Notes: generated from the letters alone by a model not told the origin. DNA of 12,397 bases from Candidatus Melainabacteria bacterium (GCA_026389055.1 JAPLIO010000087.1:1-12397); one strand, 5' to 3'; positions 1 through 6,564 are shown, numbered from the stretch's first letter. A program made the numbers and translations.

Positions 1-2
1 GA

Positions 3-122
3 CGGAACGCATCGGCAGCTGCAGAGCAAATGCGATGGTCGTTCCTACTGGGTGGTTTTAAAGCCAACAATTTCAATAAAATCCAGCAAAAATGGAGCGT
101 TCCCTTTTTTGTCAGATGGTAA
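3..122 (+). CDS. 3' end of an unidentified protein gene, possible outer-membrane beta-barrel C-terminus
   Basis: Reading frame 3 is open from the window edge to a TAA at 120-122, giving about 39 residues that end in KWSVPFFVRW. In this tail the hydrophobic or aromatic residues alternate (W, V, F, V, W) and the last residue is aromatic. That is the pattern of the C-terminal beta-signal recognised by the Bam machinery in outer-membrane beta-barrels. The seen part is only the pattern; the assignment is inference. Frame 1 is also open over this stretch (to about 135) but gives a less protein-like composition, so the frame choice is not certain. The rest of the gene lies left of the window. A weak GC stem (127-132 with 150-155, 17-nt loop) follows the stop but lacks a T-run. 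Confidence 0.35.
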   Translation, partial: RNASAAAEQMRWSFLLGGFKANNFNKIQQKWSVPFFVRW

Positions 123-412
123 GTTTTGGGGCTGATTAAAAAGTGTGTCGCCCCATCTATAGACCAATTAGCCTAGTTTTGAAAAAATCCTTAAAAGAAA
201 TAGTAGGTTTTTTCAGCAACCCATGCCATAATAGAAATATCGAAATGCTTAGCAAGCAATTGCCACGGGTTTTGATACATAAATTACCTGTTTTGCTAGC
301 AAAACAAGTAGTTTTTACTTTAAATACGTTTAAGTAATTGATACAAAGCACCTGCTTTGTTGCTACTATTTAAACAATACTGTTCTTTTAATGAAATGAG
401 ATTCTAACTTCT
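123..412. other. Non-coding stretch upstream of the RRM gene
   Basis: About 290 AT-rich bases with no convincing gene. Two short overlapping open frames (143-337 on plus, 157-351 on minus) are mirror images without start-site signals or protein-like content. It holds an 18-bp palindrome at 289-306 and a small stem-loop at 344-359 (CAAAGCA / TGCTTTG), the latter about 55 nt before the RRM start. A TTGATA sequence at 338-343 could be a -35 box, but no well-spaced -10 box follows. The stretch probably contains the promoter and 5' leader of the RRM gene. Cold-responsive leaders are known for cyanobacterial rbp genes, but nothing here proves such regulation. Confidence 0.5.
289..306. repeat. 18-bp perfect palindrome
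   Basis: TGTTTTGCTAGCAAAACA is a perfect inverted repeat centred on GCTAGC. As RNA it could fold into a 7-bp stem with a CTAG tetraloop, and as DNA it could be a dimeric repressor site. It lies about 107 nt before the RRM start codon. A T-rich stretch follows but the stem is AT-rich, so it would make a poor terminator. Function is unknown. Confidence 0.6.
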
Positions 413-757
413 ATGAACAAAAAGCTCTTTATCGCCAGCCTTAGCTGGTCCGTAACCGAAGACCAATTGGTTGACTTGTTTACCTCTGTTGGCGAAGTAG
501 TGGATGTTCGCATTCCTCGTCGTCGGGAAGATGGTAAACCTCGTGGTTTTGCATTTGTTGAAATGGGTACCCCTGAGCAAGCTCAAGCTGCTATCGACCA
601 ATTCAACGGTGTTGCTGTTGCTGGCCGCGAAGTGGTTGTAATGTTTCAAGATCCTAACCGCGAACAAGGTCGTGCCCCTGGCGGACCTGGTGGCGGTCGT
701 CCTCCTCGTCGTGATGGCGGTGGTGGCTACGGTGGTGGTGGCGGTGGTCGCTACTAA
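413..757 (+). CDS. RRM-type RNA-binding protein with Gly/Arg-rich tail (cyanobacterial Rbp-like)
   Basis: A 114-aa protein with a single RNA-recognition motif. RNP2 is LFIASL at residues 5-10 and RNP1 is RGFAFVEM at 44-51, both with the aromatic positions that stack on RNA bases. After residue ~85 the chain becomes a low-complexity tail of Gly, Pro, Arg and Tyr (RGG-like) ending in GGRY. This architecture and length match the Rbp family of Cyanobacteria, which bind single-stranded RNA in the cytoplasm and are often cold-induced; bacterial RRM proteins outside that group also exist. The ATG at 413 is the only start that keeps the full first beta-strand. Its ribosome-binding site is weak (GAG about 12 nt upstream). 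It stands alone: no co-directional gene follows, and a terminator closes the unit at 886-925. The RNA target is unknown. Confidence 0.9.
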   Translation: MNKKLFIASLSWSVTEDQLVDLFTSVGEVVDVRIPRRREDGKPRGFAFVEMGTPEQAQAAIDQFNGVAVAGREVVVMFQDPNREQGRAPGGPGGGRPPRRDGGGGYGGGGGGRY

Positions 758-885
758 GCCGTTGAAACGGAACAATTACTTTTGCTAGAGTATGTGTGAT
801 AACTTCTAATGTCCTACTACTTTCTCTTTTAATGGGTTTGAAGGCTGACGATAGAGTGTTATTTTTCTAACAATTGGTTTTGTAT

Positions 886-925
886 TAAAATCCCTCTACT
901 GGTTTATACTGGTAGAGGGATTTTA
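886..925. terminator. Bidirectional rho-independent terminator
   Basis: A perfect 14-bp stem (886-899 with 912-925, core CCCTCTAC / GTAGAGGG) encloses a 12-nt loop that can itself extend the stem. Runs of A on the left and T on the right give a U-rich tail in both directions. It lies between the rightward RRM gene and the leftward MNT gene, the expected place for a shared terminator of convergent units. Confidence 0.85.
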
Positions 926-953
926 TTTATGTTGTAGCGGCATTCTTTAATTG

Positions 954-1268
954 CTAATCAAACAAAACCCAATGGGGTTGAATTGCTTTTTTAAAGGGTT
1001 CGCTCAACGTGTACCAATCTACCACATCTACTTTAAACGGTAGCGGAGATTCTGAAAAAGCCTCTTCTAACTCAGCAAGCCTTTGTAAAGTTAGAGGTTC
1101 GCCGTTTCTAGCTTTCAAGCATAAATCTAAATCTGAAAACGGTTTTGGCGTGCCATTCGCCCTTGAACCGAATACCCAAACATCACAACCCTCTGCAAGG
1201 GTTGCTAAAATAGTTTGAACAATCTCTTTTTGGCTGGGTGTTATATGAAGCATGGCAGGTTTACTCAA
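954..1268 (-). CDS. MNT-family nucleotidyltransferase, antitoxin of a HEPN/MNT pair
   Basis: A 104-aa minimal nucleotidyltransferase. The fold's signature is visible as FGSRANGT around residues 33-40, followed by SDLDL with the metal-binding Asp46 and Asp48; a third acidic position is likely in the strand VDVVDW (Asp81 or Asp84). In HEPN/MNT (type VII) systems such as MntA/HepT this enzyme inactivates the toxin by transferring AMP to a tyrosine near the toxin active site; assigning that role here is by family. The start chosen is TTG at 1268, which overlaps the HEPN stop by 8 nt and has GGAAAG 5 nt upstream. An ATG five codons later (1253) is a possible alternative but has a poorer ribosome site. 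It is the second gene of a leftward operon. Confidence 0.85.
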   Translation of the reverse strand: MSKPAMLHITPSQKEIVQTILATLAEGCDVWVFGSRANGTPKPFSDLDLCLKARNGEPLTLQRLAELEEAFSESPLPFKVDVVDWYTLSEPFKKAIQPHWVLFD

Positions 1269-1683
1269 TGAGTCTTTCCACTAGCTTATCTCTCAAAAAA
1301 CGAACTTCTTCCACAAAATCAGGAATCATGGCAAATACTTTGCTAGCAGCTATTTCGCTGTAAGTATGGCTGGTAGACCCTCTTGCCTTCCGATAAAACT
1401 GCCATACATCCCACGAATTTTTCAGTAAGCCTTTTTCAGCCCCTGTCCGAATTAAATCTTGGAAATTCATTACATCGATGGTTTGAGGCGAAGGGTCGGT
1501 GGCTTCTAAGTAGCGTTTCAAGAATTTATGGCTCAGTTCATAGGTGTATTCAAAGGCTTGAATACTGGCAGAACGAAAGAGTAAAGCTACGTTAATGTCT
1601 GTTTTTGCTAAATCAGAATTGGCGTAGGTTAAGCTCATTTCCAGTTGCGTAATGGCATTATCTAACGATGAAAAATCTAACAT
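1261..1683 (-). CDS. HEPN-family toxin (HI0074/HepT-like) paired with MNT
   Basis: A 140-aa, all-helical HEPN protein of the 'nucleotidyltransferase substrate-binding' family. Near residues 101-108 it has RGSTSHTY, which fits the RX4HXY motif: Arg and His form the RNase site of HEPN toxins, and the tyrosine is the residue AMP-modified by the partner in characterised type VII systems. The predicted role is an RNA-cleaving toxin held in check by the downstream MNT enzyme. The start is ATG at 1683, preceded by AAAGG 6 nt upstream and by an extended -10 promoter (1717-1725). The frame is open to 1767 but the longer form has no ribosome site and would include promoter sequence. The gene is divergent from the restriction enzyme gene. 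Whether the pair acts in phage defence here is inference. Confidence 0.85.
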   Translation of the reverse strand: MLDFSSLDNAITQLEMSLTYANSDLAKTDINVALLFRSASIQAFEYTYELSHKFLKRYLEATDPSPQTIDVMNFQDLIRTGAEKGLLKNSWDVWQFYRKARGSTSHTYSEIAASKVFAMIPDFVEEVRFLRDKLVERLIE

Positions 1684-1716
1684 AACATGCCTTTCTGTTG
1701 AGCATTTATTCCTCTC

Positions 1717-1725
1717 ATTATAACA
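1717..1725 (-). promoter_or_regulatory. Extended -10 promoter of the HEPN/MNT operon
   Basis: On the minus strand the sequence reads TGTTATAAT, a consensus TATAAT with the TG extension. Transcription would start near 1710, leaving a leader of about 27 nt before the HEPN ATG at 1683. No good -35 box is seen at the usual distance, which is typical of extended -10 promoters. A second TATAAT on the same strand (1757-1762) lies inside the inverted repeat at 1750-1770. Confidence 0.5.
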
Positions 1726-1749
1726 TGGAAGCAAGGCACTTTTGTGATA

Positions 1750-1770
1750 CTGTTGTATTATAGACAATAG
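1750..1770. promoter_or_regulatory. Inverted repeat in the divergent control region, candidate operator
   Basis: CTGTTGT and ACAATAG form 7-bp arms with one mismatch, separated by 7 nt that include a minus-strand TATAAT. It sits between the HEPN/MNT operon and the restriction enzyme gene, about 40 nt before the latter's start. The geometry suits a dimeric DNA-binding protein covering a promoter. No regulator gene is present in the window, so who binds it is unknown. Confidence 0.3.
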
Positions 1771-1807
1771 GTTTTAAGTTAAGGAAATACTGTTGGAGTC
1801 ATTTTTT

Positions 1808-4150
1808 ATGGTAAACGAACGTAAAACAGAAAATTTAGTGCGTAAACATTTTGGACAGTATGAAAATTTAACCATTGAAGAGCAACAATCGGATAATGCT
1901 CAAATTAACAAGCTACTCAAAGTAGCGTCTAAAAAAGGGGTGGGGCAAGGGTATCCTGAATTTATTATTTCTTATAAAAACAATCCAAATTTTTTAATTG
2001 TGGTTGAATGTAAAGCGGACAGTGCTAAACATGAAAGCACTACTAGGGATAATTATGCTAGCTATGCCGTAGACGGTGCTTTGTTATACGCGTCAAACCT
2101 GTCAAAAAGTTATGACGTATTAGCCATTGCTGTTAGTGGTGAACATGAAAACAATCTTAAAATTTCTCATTTTTTGCATCTAAAAGGGGACAGAAAAGCA
2201 ACCCCTGTTTTCAGTGATAAATTACTCTCTGCTACCGATTATTTACAAGGGTATTTACAAAGTCCTGAAAAATTTCGTCAAGATTATGACACGTTATTAA
2301 CATTCACAAAAAAACTAAATGAACAATTGCACACTTATAAAATACCAGAATCTCAACGAAGCCTACTATTAAGCTGTATTCTAATTGCTTTAGAAAACGA
2401 AGCCTTTAAGCAAGGCTATGGTTATCAAAAAACACCTAGAAACCTTGCAGATTCTTTGGTTAAAACGGTTAGCGACCAGTTAAGCGATGCTAACATTGGT
2501 AGTAGTAAACTTCAAAACCTCCAATCGCAATTTAGCTTTATTTCAGTTGATACGACACTTTCTACCAAGGAAGGAGCGTTAAAAGGGCTGATTGATGAAG
2601 TGGATGCCAACATCAATTCATTTATTAAAACCCACGAATATTTTGATGTGTTAGGACAATTATATATAGAATTTTTACGTTACGCCAATGCGGATAAAGG
2701 GTTAGGTATTGTTTTAACACCGCCACATATTACTGAATTTTTTGCGGAAGTAGCCGAAGTTAATCAAAATTCTATTGCTTATGATAATTGCACAGGTACG
2801 GGGGGCTTTTTAATTAGTGCCATGAAAACCATGATTAAAGATGCTAAAGGCGATACGGAAAAAATCAAGCAGATTAAACAAAATCAGTTGATCGGCACAG
2901 AATACCAAAGCCATATTTACGCACTCGCTGTTTCTAACATGTACATTCATCAAGATGGTAAAACCAATATCTTTAATGATACTTGTTTTGATAAGGATAT
3001 TATCAAACAAGTGAAAGCACAAAAACCGACGGTTGGTTTTTTAAACCCACCCTACAAAGGGGATAAAAAAACAGATACTGAAGAGTTGGCTTTTGTATTG
3101 AACAATTTAGAGTGCTTGGTAGATGGCGGTATTTGTGTAGCTATTTTACCCATGCAATGTGCTTTAGCCCAAAGTGGTAAAACCTACGAAGTTAAAAAAC
3201 AGTTACTCGAAAAGCATACCTTAGAAGCCGTTTTTTCAATGCCTGATGAATTGTTTTTTAATTCCAAGGTGAATGTAGTTACTTGTGTGATGGTTTTTAA
3301 GGCTCATAAAAAACATCCTGTCGATAAAGAAGTCTTTTTAGGCTATTTCAAAGAAGATGGATTTGACAAACGTAAAAATTTGGGACGAATTGATGTCGCT
3401 GGTCAGTGGAAAGATTCAATCAAAGCACTTTGGTTACGGACTTACCGCAATAAAAAAGAAATAACAGGGCTTAGTGTATTGAAAGTTTTAACCCCTGCAG
3501 ATGAGTGGTGTGCTGAAGCCTATATGAAAACGGATTACAACGCTTTAACCTTTAATTCTTTAGAAATTGGTGTAAGAGACTATCTTGCTTTTAATTTGAT
3601 ACACCCAACCCAAATGTTAGATTATGTTAAACAGTTTAGTTTTATGCAAGTTGAAATGTTGTTTAAATCACAATATTCAAATACAAGTTTGTTTTTAAAT
3701 CAATCCCCAGCATTAATACCACTACAAGAGTTATTTTCAGTAAACTATGGCGTAAATATGGAGCTTTACAAATTTGATGAATGTAAACCAGCAGATTTTA
3801 ACGCCATTCCCTTTGTTTCCCGTACAGAAAAAAACAATGGTGTTTCTGCTTGGGTTGAAAAACAAATAGACTATGAACCCAATCCTGCTCATACGCTTTC
3901 AGTAGCAGGGGGTGGCTCTGTTTTAGCAACTTTCTACCAGCCCAAACCTTATTATAGTGGTAGGGATTTGTATTATTTAACGCCTAAACGAGAAATGAGC
4001 GTTACGGAAATGCTTTATTATGCCATGATTATTCGGGCTAATCGATACAGATATAGTTACGGTCGGCAAGCCAATAAAACTTTAAAGCATCTTTTAATTC
4101 CCAAAAACATGCCTGAATCTCTCCAAGCTTTAGAACAAGTGTTTCAATAG
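1808..4150 (+). CDS. Single-chain type IIG restriction endonuclease / adenine-N6 DNA methyltransferase
   Basis: A fused enzyme of about 780 aa. Near the N-terminus, PEFII followed about 15 residues later by VVECK (around residues 50-69) fits a PD-(D/E)XK nuclease core. A helical linker leads to an HsdM-like methylase: SAM-binding motif I is DNCTGTGGF (about 326-334) and catalytic motif IV is NPPY (about 413-416). The last ~200 residues look like one HsdS-type target-recognition domain, with an SVAGGGSV stretch and a final RYSYGRQANKTL region. Cutting, methylation and recognition in one chain defines type IIG; the target sequence cannot be read. The ATG at 1808 has GGAG 9 nt upstream; a TTG at 1793 with AAGGA is a possible longer start. 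By eye the gene is far more AT-rich than the Ffh-like gene after it, consistent with horizontal gain. No separate S or R gene lies nearby. Confidence 0.85.
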   Translation: MVNERKTENLVRKHFGQYENLTIEEQQSDNAQINKLLKVASKKGVGQGYPEFIISYKNNPNFLIVVECKADSAKHESTTRDNYASYAVDGALLYASNLSKSYDVLAIAVSGEHENNLKISHFLHLKGDRKATPVFSDKLLSATDYLQGYLQSPEKFRQDYDTLLTFTKKLNEQLHTYKIPESQRSLLLSCILIALENEAFKQGYGYQKTPRNLADSLVKTVSDQLSDANIGSSKLQNLQSQFSFISVDTTLSTKEGALKGLIDEVDANINSFIKTHEYFDVLGQLYIEFLRYANADKGLGIVLTPPHITEFFAEVAEVNQNSIAYDNCTGTGGFLISAMKTMIKDAKGDTEKIKQIKQNQLIGTEYQSHIYALAVSNMYIHQDGKTNIFNDTCFDKDIIKQVKAQKPTVGFLNPPYKGDKKTDTEELAFVLNNLECLVDGGICVAILPMQCALAQSGKTYEVKKQLLEKHTLEAVFSMPDELFFNSKVNVVTCVMVFKAHKKHPVDKEVFLGYFKEDGFDKRKNLGRIDVAGQWKDSIKALWLRTYRNKKEITGLSVLKVLTPADEWCAEAYMKTDYNALTFNSLEIGVRDYLAFNLIHPTQMLDYVKQFSFMQVEMLFKSQYSNTSLFLNQSPALIPLQELFSVNYGVNMELYKFDECKPADFNAIPFVSRTEKNNGVSAWVEKQIDYEPNPAHTLSVAGGGSVLATFYQPKPYYSGRDLYYLTPKREMSVTEMLYYAMIIRANRYRYSYGRQANKTLKHLLIPKNMPESLQALEQVFQ

Positions 4151-4163
4151 AAAGTTTAAATTC

Positions 4164-5369
4164 ATGATGATGTTTGACGTATTAAGCCTAGGGCTTCAAC
4201 AAATTGGCTTACCCACCAGTTGGCAACAACCCAGCAAAACCAACGGCACCAAACTTTCTGAAATTGAAGTAGACCAAGCCTGCCAAGCCGTTAAACGCAT
4301 TTTGGTAGATGCCGACGTGAACCTACGCGTTATTAAAACCTTCCTTTCTCGGGTGAAAGAAAAAGCCATCAGCCAACCGCTGTACGAAGGGCTAACCCCC
4401 GAAGAGCAATTCATGGGCTTCCTACAACAAGAACTCGTCGTGCTATTGGGCGAAAACACCACGCCCTTAAGCCTAACGCCTTCAACGGAAAAGCAACCCG
4501 CCCTCATTTTGGTTTGCGGTTTGCAAGGGTCTGGCAAAACGACTACCTCACTGAAATTGGCTCAGCATTTGGCTAGCCAACAAGGCAAAAACCCGCTACT
4601 AGTAGCGGCGGATATTACCCGCCCCGCCGCCATTTTACAACTGCAACAAGGGGCAGAAAAAATTGAAATGCCCGTCTTCACGTTGCCCCATGCCACCAGC
4701 ATGCAACCCATTGTAGAGCAAGCTTTAGCCCAAGCAATCGCCCAAGAAAACGACGTAGTGATTGTGGATACAGCTGGCAGGCTACAGGTAGATACCGACC
4801 TCATGGCAGATTTATTGCTAGTACAAAAACGCTTTTCCCCTAGTGATGTGGTGTTGGTAATGGATGGCATGTTGGGGCAAGAAGCCGTCAACATTGCCGA
4901 AGCCTTCAATACGCAAATTAAATTGACAGGGGCTATTTTAACCAAGCTCGATGGCGATTCTCGTGGCGGAGCGATTTTGTCTTTGAAGGAATCGACTGGG
5001 TTGCCTATTCACTTTATTGGCGTGGGCGAAACAGCCACAGATTTAGAGGTGTTTTACCCCGACCGTATGGGGCAACGCATTTTTGGACAGGGCGATTTAA
5101 TGACCCTGTTTGAAAAAGCCCAACAAGCTGGGCAAGGCGAAGCCCAACAGCGGTTGCACCAACGTATTATGAGCGGGCAGTTTGATTATACGGATTATGT
5201 GGGGATGCTAACGGGCTTTAAAAAACTAGGGTCTGCTAGCCAATTGCTGGGGATGTTACCCATACCGGGGTTGAACGACGCCGTGCGTAGCAGCATGGAT
5301 TCCCAATCTGCCACGCAACTGAAACAAACCCAAGCCATTGTGGGTTCAATGACCAAAAAAGAACGCTGA
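4164..5369 (+). CDS. Ffh/SRP54-like signal recognition particle GTPase lacking the RNA-binding end of its M domain
   Basis: A 401-aa SRP GTPase. Residues ~1-95 form the helical N domain (with KLSEIEVDQ and VDADVNL). The G domain carries GLQGSGKT (119-126), the insertion-box motif AADITRPAA (148-156), DTAGR (202-206), TKLDGD (260-265) and FIGVGE. From ~333 an M domain begins, with the hydrophobic finger-loop region, and it ends at SMTKKER. In normal Ffh that same motif (SMTxKER) is followed by ~60-100 residues with the SRR-RIA-GSG helix-turn-helix that grips SRP RNA; this part is absent. Ffh usually has 430-500 residues. The GTPase residues are intact, so this is no ordinary decayed gene. The start is one of three tandem ATGs, 13 nt after the restriction gene, without a clear ribosome site. 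It could be the cell's only Ffh, a paralogue, or a gene cut by a frameshift. Confidence 0.85.
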   Translation: MMMFDVLSLGLQQIGLPTSWQQPSKTNGTKLSEIEVDQACQAVKRILVDADVNLRVIKTFLSRVKEKAISQPLYEGLTPEEQFMGFLQQELVVLLGENTTPLSLTPSTEKQPALILVCGLQGSGKTTTSLKLAQHLASQQGKNPLLVAADITRPAAILQLQQGAEKIEMPVFTLPHATSMQPIVEQALAQAIAQENDVVIVDTAGRLQVDTDLMADLLLVQKRFSPSDVVLVMDGMLGQEAVNIAEAFNTQIKLTGAILTKLDGDSRGGAILSLKESTGLPIHFIGVGETATDLEVFYPDRMGQRIFGQGDLMTLFEKAQQAGQGEAQQRLHQRIMSGQFDYTDYVGMLTGFKKLGSASQLLGMLPIPGLNDAVRSSMDSQSATQLKQTQAIVGSMTKKER

Positions 5370-5377
5370 AACGCTGA
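5362..5377 (+). repeat. Tandem 8-bp duplication spanning the Ffh-like stop codon
   Basis: AACGCTGA occurs twice back to back; the first copy contains the TGA that ends the Ffh-like frame (5367-5369). It follows directly on a run of six A (5355-5360). Because 8 is not a multiple of 3, the duplication changes the phase between the upstream gene and the downstream 90-codon frame. Confidence 0.8.
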
Positions 5378-5403
5378 ATTTTACCATTCAGGGCATTTCA
5401 TCG

Positions 5404-5676
5404 ATGACCAAAATGTTTAGCGGTGGCGGAGAAGGAGGTTTGGCGGGCTTGTTTGGCGGTTTGGGTGGCGGTGCTGAAAAGGCGTTTGCCAGCCCGATGG
5501 GGGATGAATCTGTCGATGGTGATAATGATGACGACGATGGCGGATTTGCGGATTTCTTTAATAGCATGATGAGCGGTAATAAACCCAAACTACCGAACGC
5601 AGGGCAATCGCACAAAACGGCTTCCTCGGGGCAAAAGCCTGCCAGTGGCTTTATGAATCAGTTTTTTAAGCGGTAG
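5404..5676 (+). CDS. Small Gly/Asp-rich hypothetical protein, possible detached Ffh tail
   Basis: A 90-aa frame with no recognised domain. Residues 1-25 are rich in Gly with spaced hydrophobics (GGLAGLFGGLGGG), 34-46 are strongly acidic (a DNDDDD run), and the end is basic and aromatic (FMNQFFKR). An AGGG lies about 10 nt before the ATG at 5404, so it could be translated on its own. However, the same frame is open upstream to 5353 and overlaps the end of the Ffh-like gene. A single +1 shift at the A-run would fuse the two into a chain of about 503 residues. Ffh proteins often end in Met/Gly-rich tails, which this loosely resembles. It stops 3 nt before the phosphoesterase start, so the three genes look co-transcribed. 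No signal peptide or membrane segment is clear. Confidence 0.55.
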   Translation: MTKMFSGGGEGGLAGLFGGLGGGAEKAFASPMGDESVDGDNDDDDGGFADFFNSMMSGNKPKLPNAGQSHKTASSGQKPASGFMNQFFKR

Positions 5677-5679
5677 GCC

Positions 5680-6564
5680 ATGCAGGTTAGAACCCCTCTT
5701 ATTTTGAAAGAAACCCGCCAGTGGGGTAAACCGCCTGCGTGGTGGCAAGAACCCTTTCAAGCCCTTTCGGGCTATTGGCAAGTGGTGCATTTGGTGGTGC
5801 CTATCCCCAAGTTAACCGCCCCCATCACGTTATTGCACCTTTCTGATTTACACTGGGATTGGAACACCAAGGCTTGGTTTGAAGGTATCGCTCCGCAATT
5901 AAATACCCTGCCTGCTTGCGATGCGGTGGTTTGCACGGGCGATTTTATCGCTACAGGCAAGCATGGGTTGGATGATGTGGCTAGCTGGTTTGCCAACATT
6001 AAACCTGAATTACCCCACTTTGCCTGCATGGGGAACCATGATTACGGCGATGGTTCCCGAACCAAAGCCCTTGCGGAAGCTTTGAAAAATCAAACTGTTA
6101 CGGTGTTGATGGATGAATTAACCACCCTGCAAACGCCCAATAATCCGCCGTTGCAACTGGCTGGGTTGGATGACTACACTTACGGAAAGCCTAATCCTCA
6201 AGCGGTTTTTGATGCGTTGGATGATACCCTGCCTTCCGTTTTGTTGGTGCATAACCCCACGCAAACGGCGGAACACCAGTACCCATGGGGTCGGTTTGGG
6301 CTGATGTTAGCAGGGCATACGCACGGAGGGCAGTTTCCTTGTCCGCATTGGTTTGCTCAGATTATTGCAGAATCGCCTTATGTGCGAGGGGTTTACCGTC
6401 CGCAGGCGGATAGTTTGCTTTATGTAAATAGTGCTAGCGGAACGGCTTCGGTGCGGTTGAAGTTGCCGTTTTGGCGAAGCTGGCTGAAGTTTCCGCTGGT
6501 ACCTGTGCCTCGGTGGGGAATGAAGCCTGAAGTAACGCTGGTTCAGTTAGTACCTGAAAGTTAG
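5680..6564 (+). CDS. Calcineurin-like metallophosphoesterase
   Basis: A 294-aa protein with the full two-metal phosphoesterase set in order: SDLH (Asp56, His58), TGDF (Asp88), GNHD (118-121), a lone metal His in LLVHNP (His191), and GHTHGG (212-217). It resembles the YkuE/YaeI-type branch, whose members hydrolyse phosphodiester or phospholipid-type substrates at the membrane, but unlike YkuE no N-terminal membrane anchor or signal peptide is seen, only a hydrophobic patch around residues 35-45. The substrate is therefore unknown. The ATG lies 3 nt after the stop of the 90-aa gene, with AGG overlapping the junction, so translation is probably coupled. It is the last gene of the rightward cluster; no obvious terminator hairpin follows it before the next gene at 6675. 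Confidence 0.88.
   Translation: MQVRTPLILKETRQWGKPPAWWQEPFQALSGYWQVVHLVVPIPKLTAPITLLHLSDLHWDWNTKAWFEGIAPQLNTLPACDAVVCTGDFIATGKHGLDDVASWFANIKPELPHFACMGNHDYGDGSRTKALAEALKNQTVTVLMDELTTLQTPNNPPLQLAGLDDYTYGKPNPQAVFDALDDTLPSVLLVHNPTQTAEHQYPWGRFGLMLAGHTHGGQFPCPHWFAQIIAESPYVRGVYRPQADSLLYVNSASGTASVRLKLPFWRSWLKFPLVPVPRWGMKPEVTLVQLVPES

Noticed and set aside
4..45. Hairpin with arms GGAACGCATCG and CGATG-GT-CGTTCC, considered as a structured RNA
   Set aside because: It lies in an open frame, matches no RNA family I know, and has a two-base bulge; a chance pairing is plausible.
143..351. Two overlapping 64-codon frames on opposite strands
   Set aside because: No ribosome site, no protein-like composition, and they cover the palindrome-bearing leader.
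404..775. 123-codon Thr/Arg-rich open frame antisense to the RRM gene
   Set aside because: It mirrors the repetitive Gly codons of the RRM tail; the sense strand has clear RNP motifs.
758..775. CCGTTGAAACGG hairpin after the RRM stop as a terminator
   Set aside because: The stem is only 4-5 bp and no T-run follows; the strong terminator is at 886-925.
4196..4945. Antisense open frames of 113 and 127 codons within the Ffh-like gene
   Set aside because: They are shadows of a strongly conserved GTPase on the plus strand.
5355..5361. Classical -1 slippery heptamer A AAA AAG at the end of the Ffh-like gene
   Set aside because: The run is in the wrong phase for tandem -1 slippage (codons are AAA AAA GAA), and the downstream open frame is +1, not -1.
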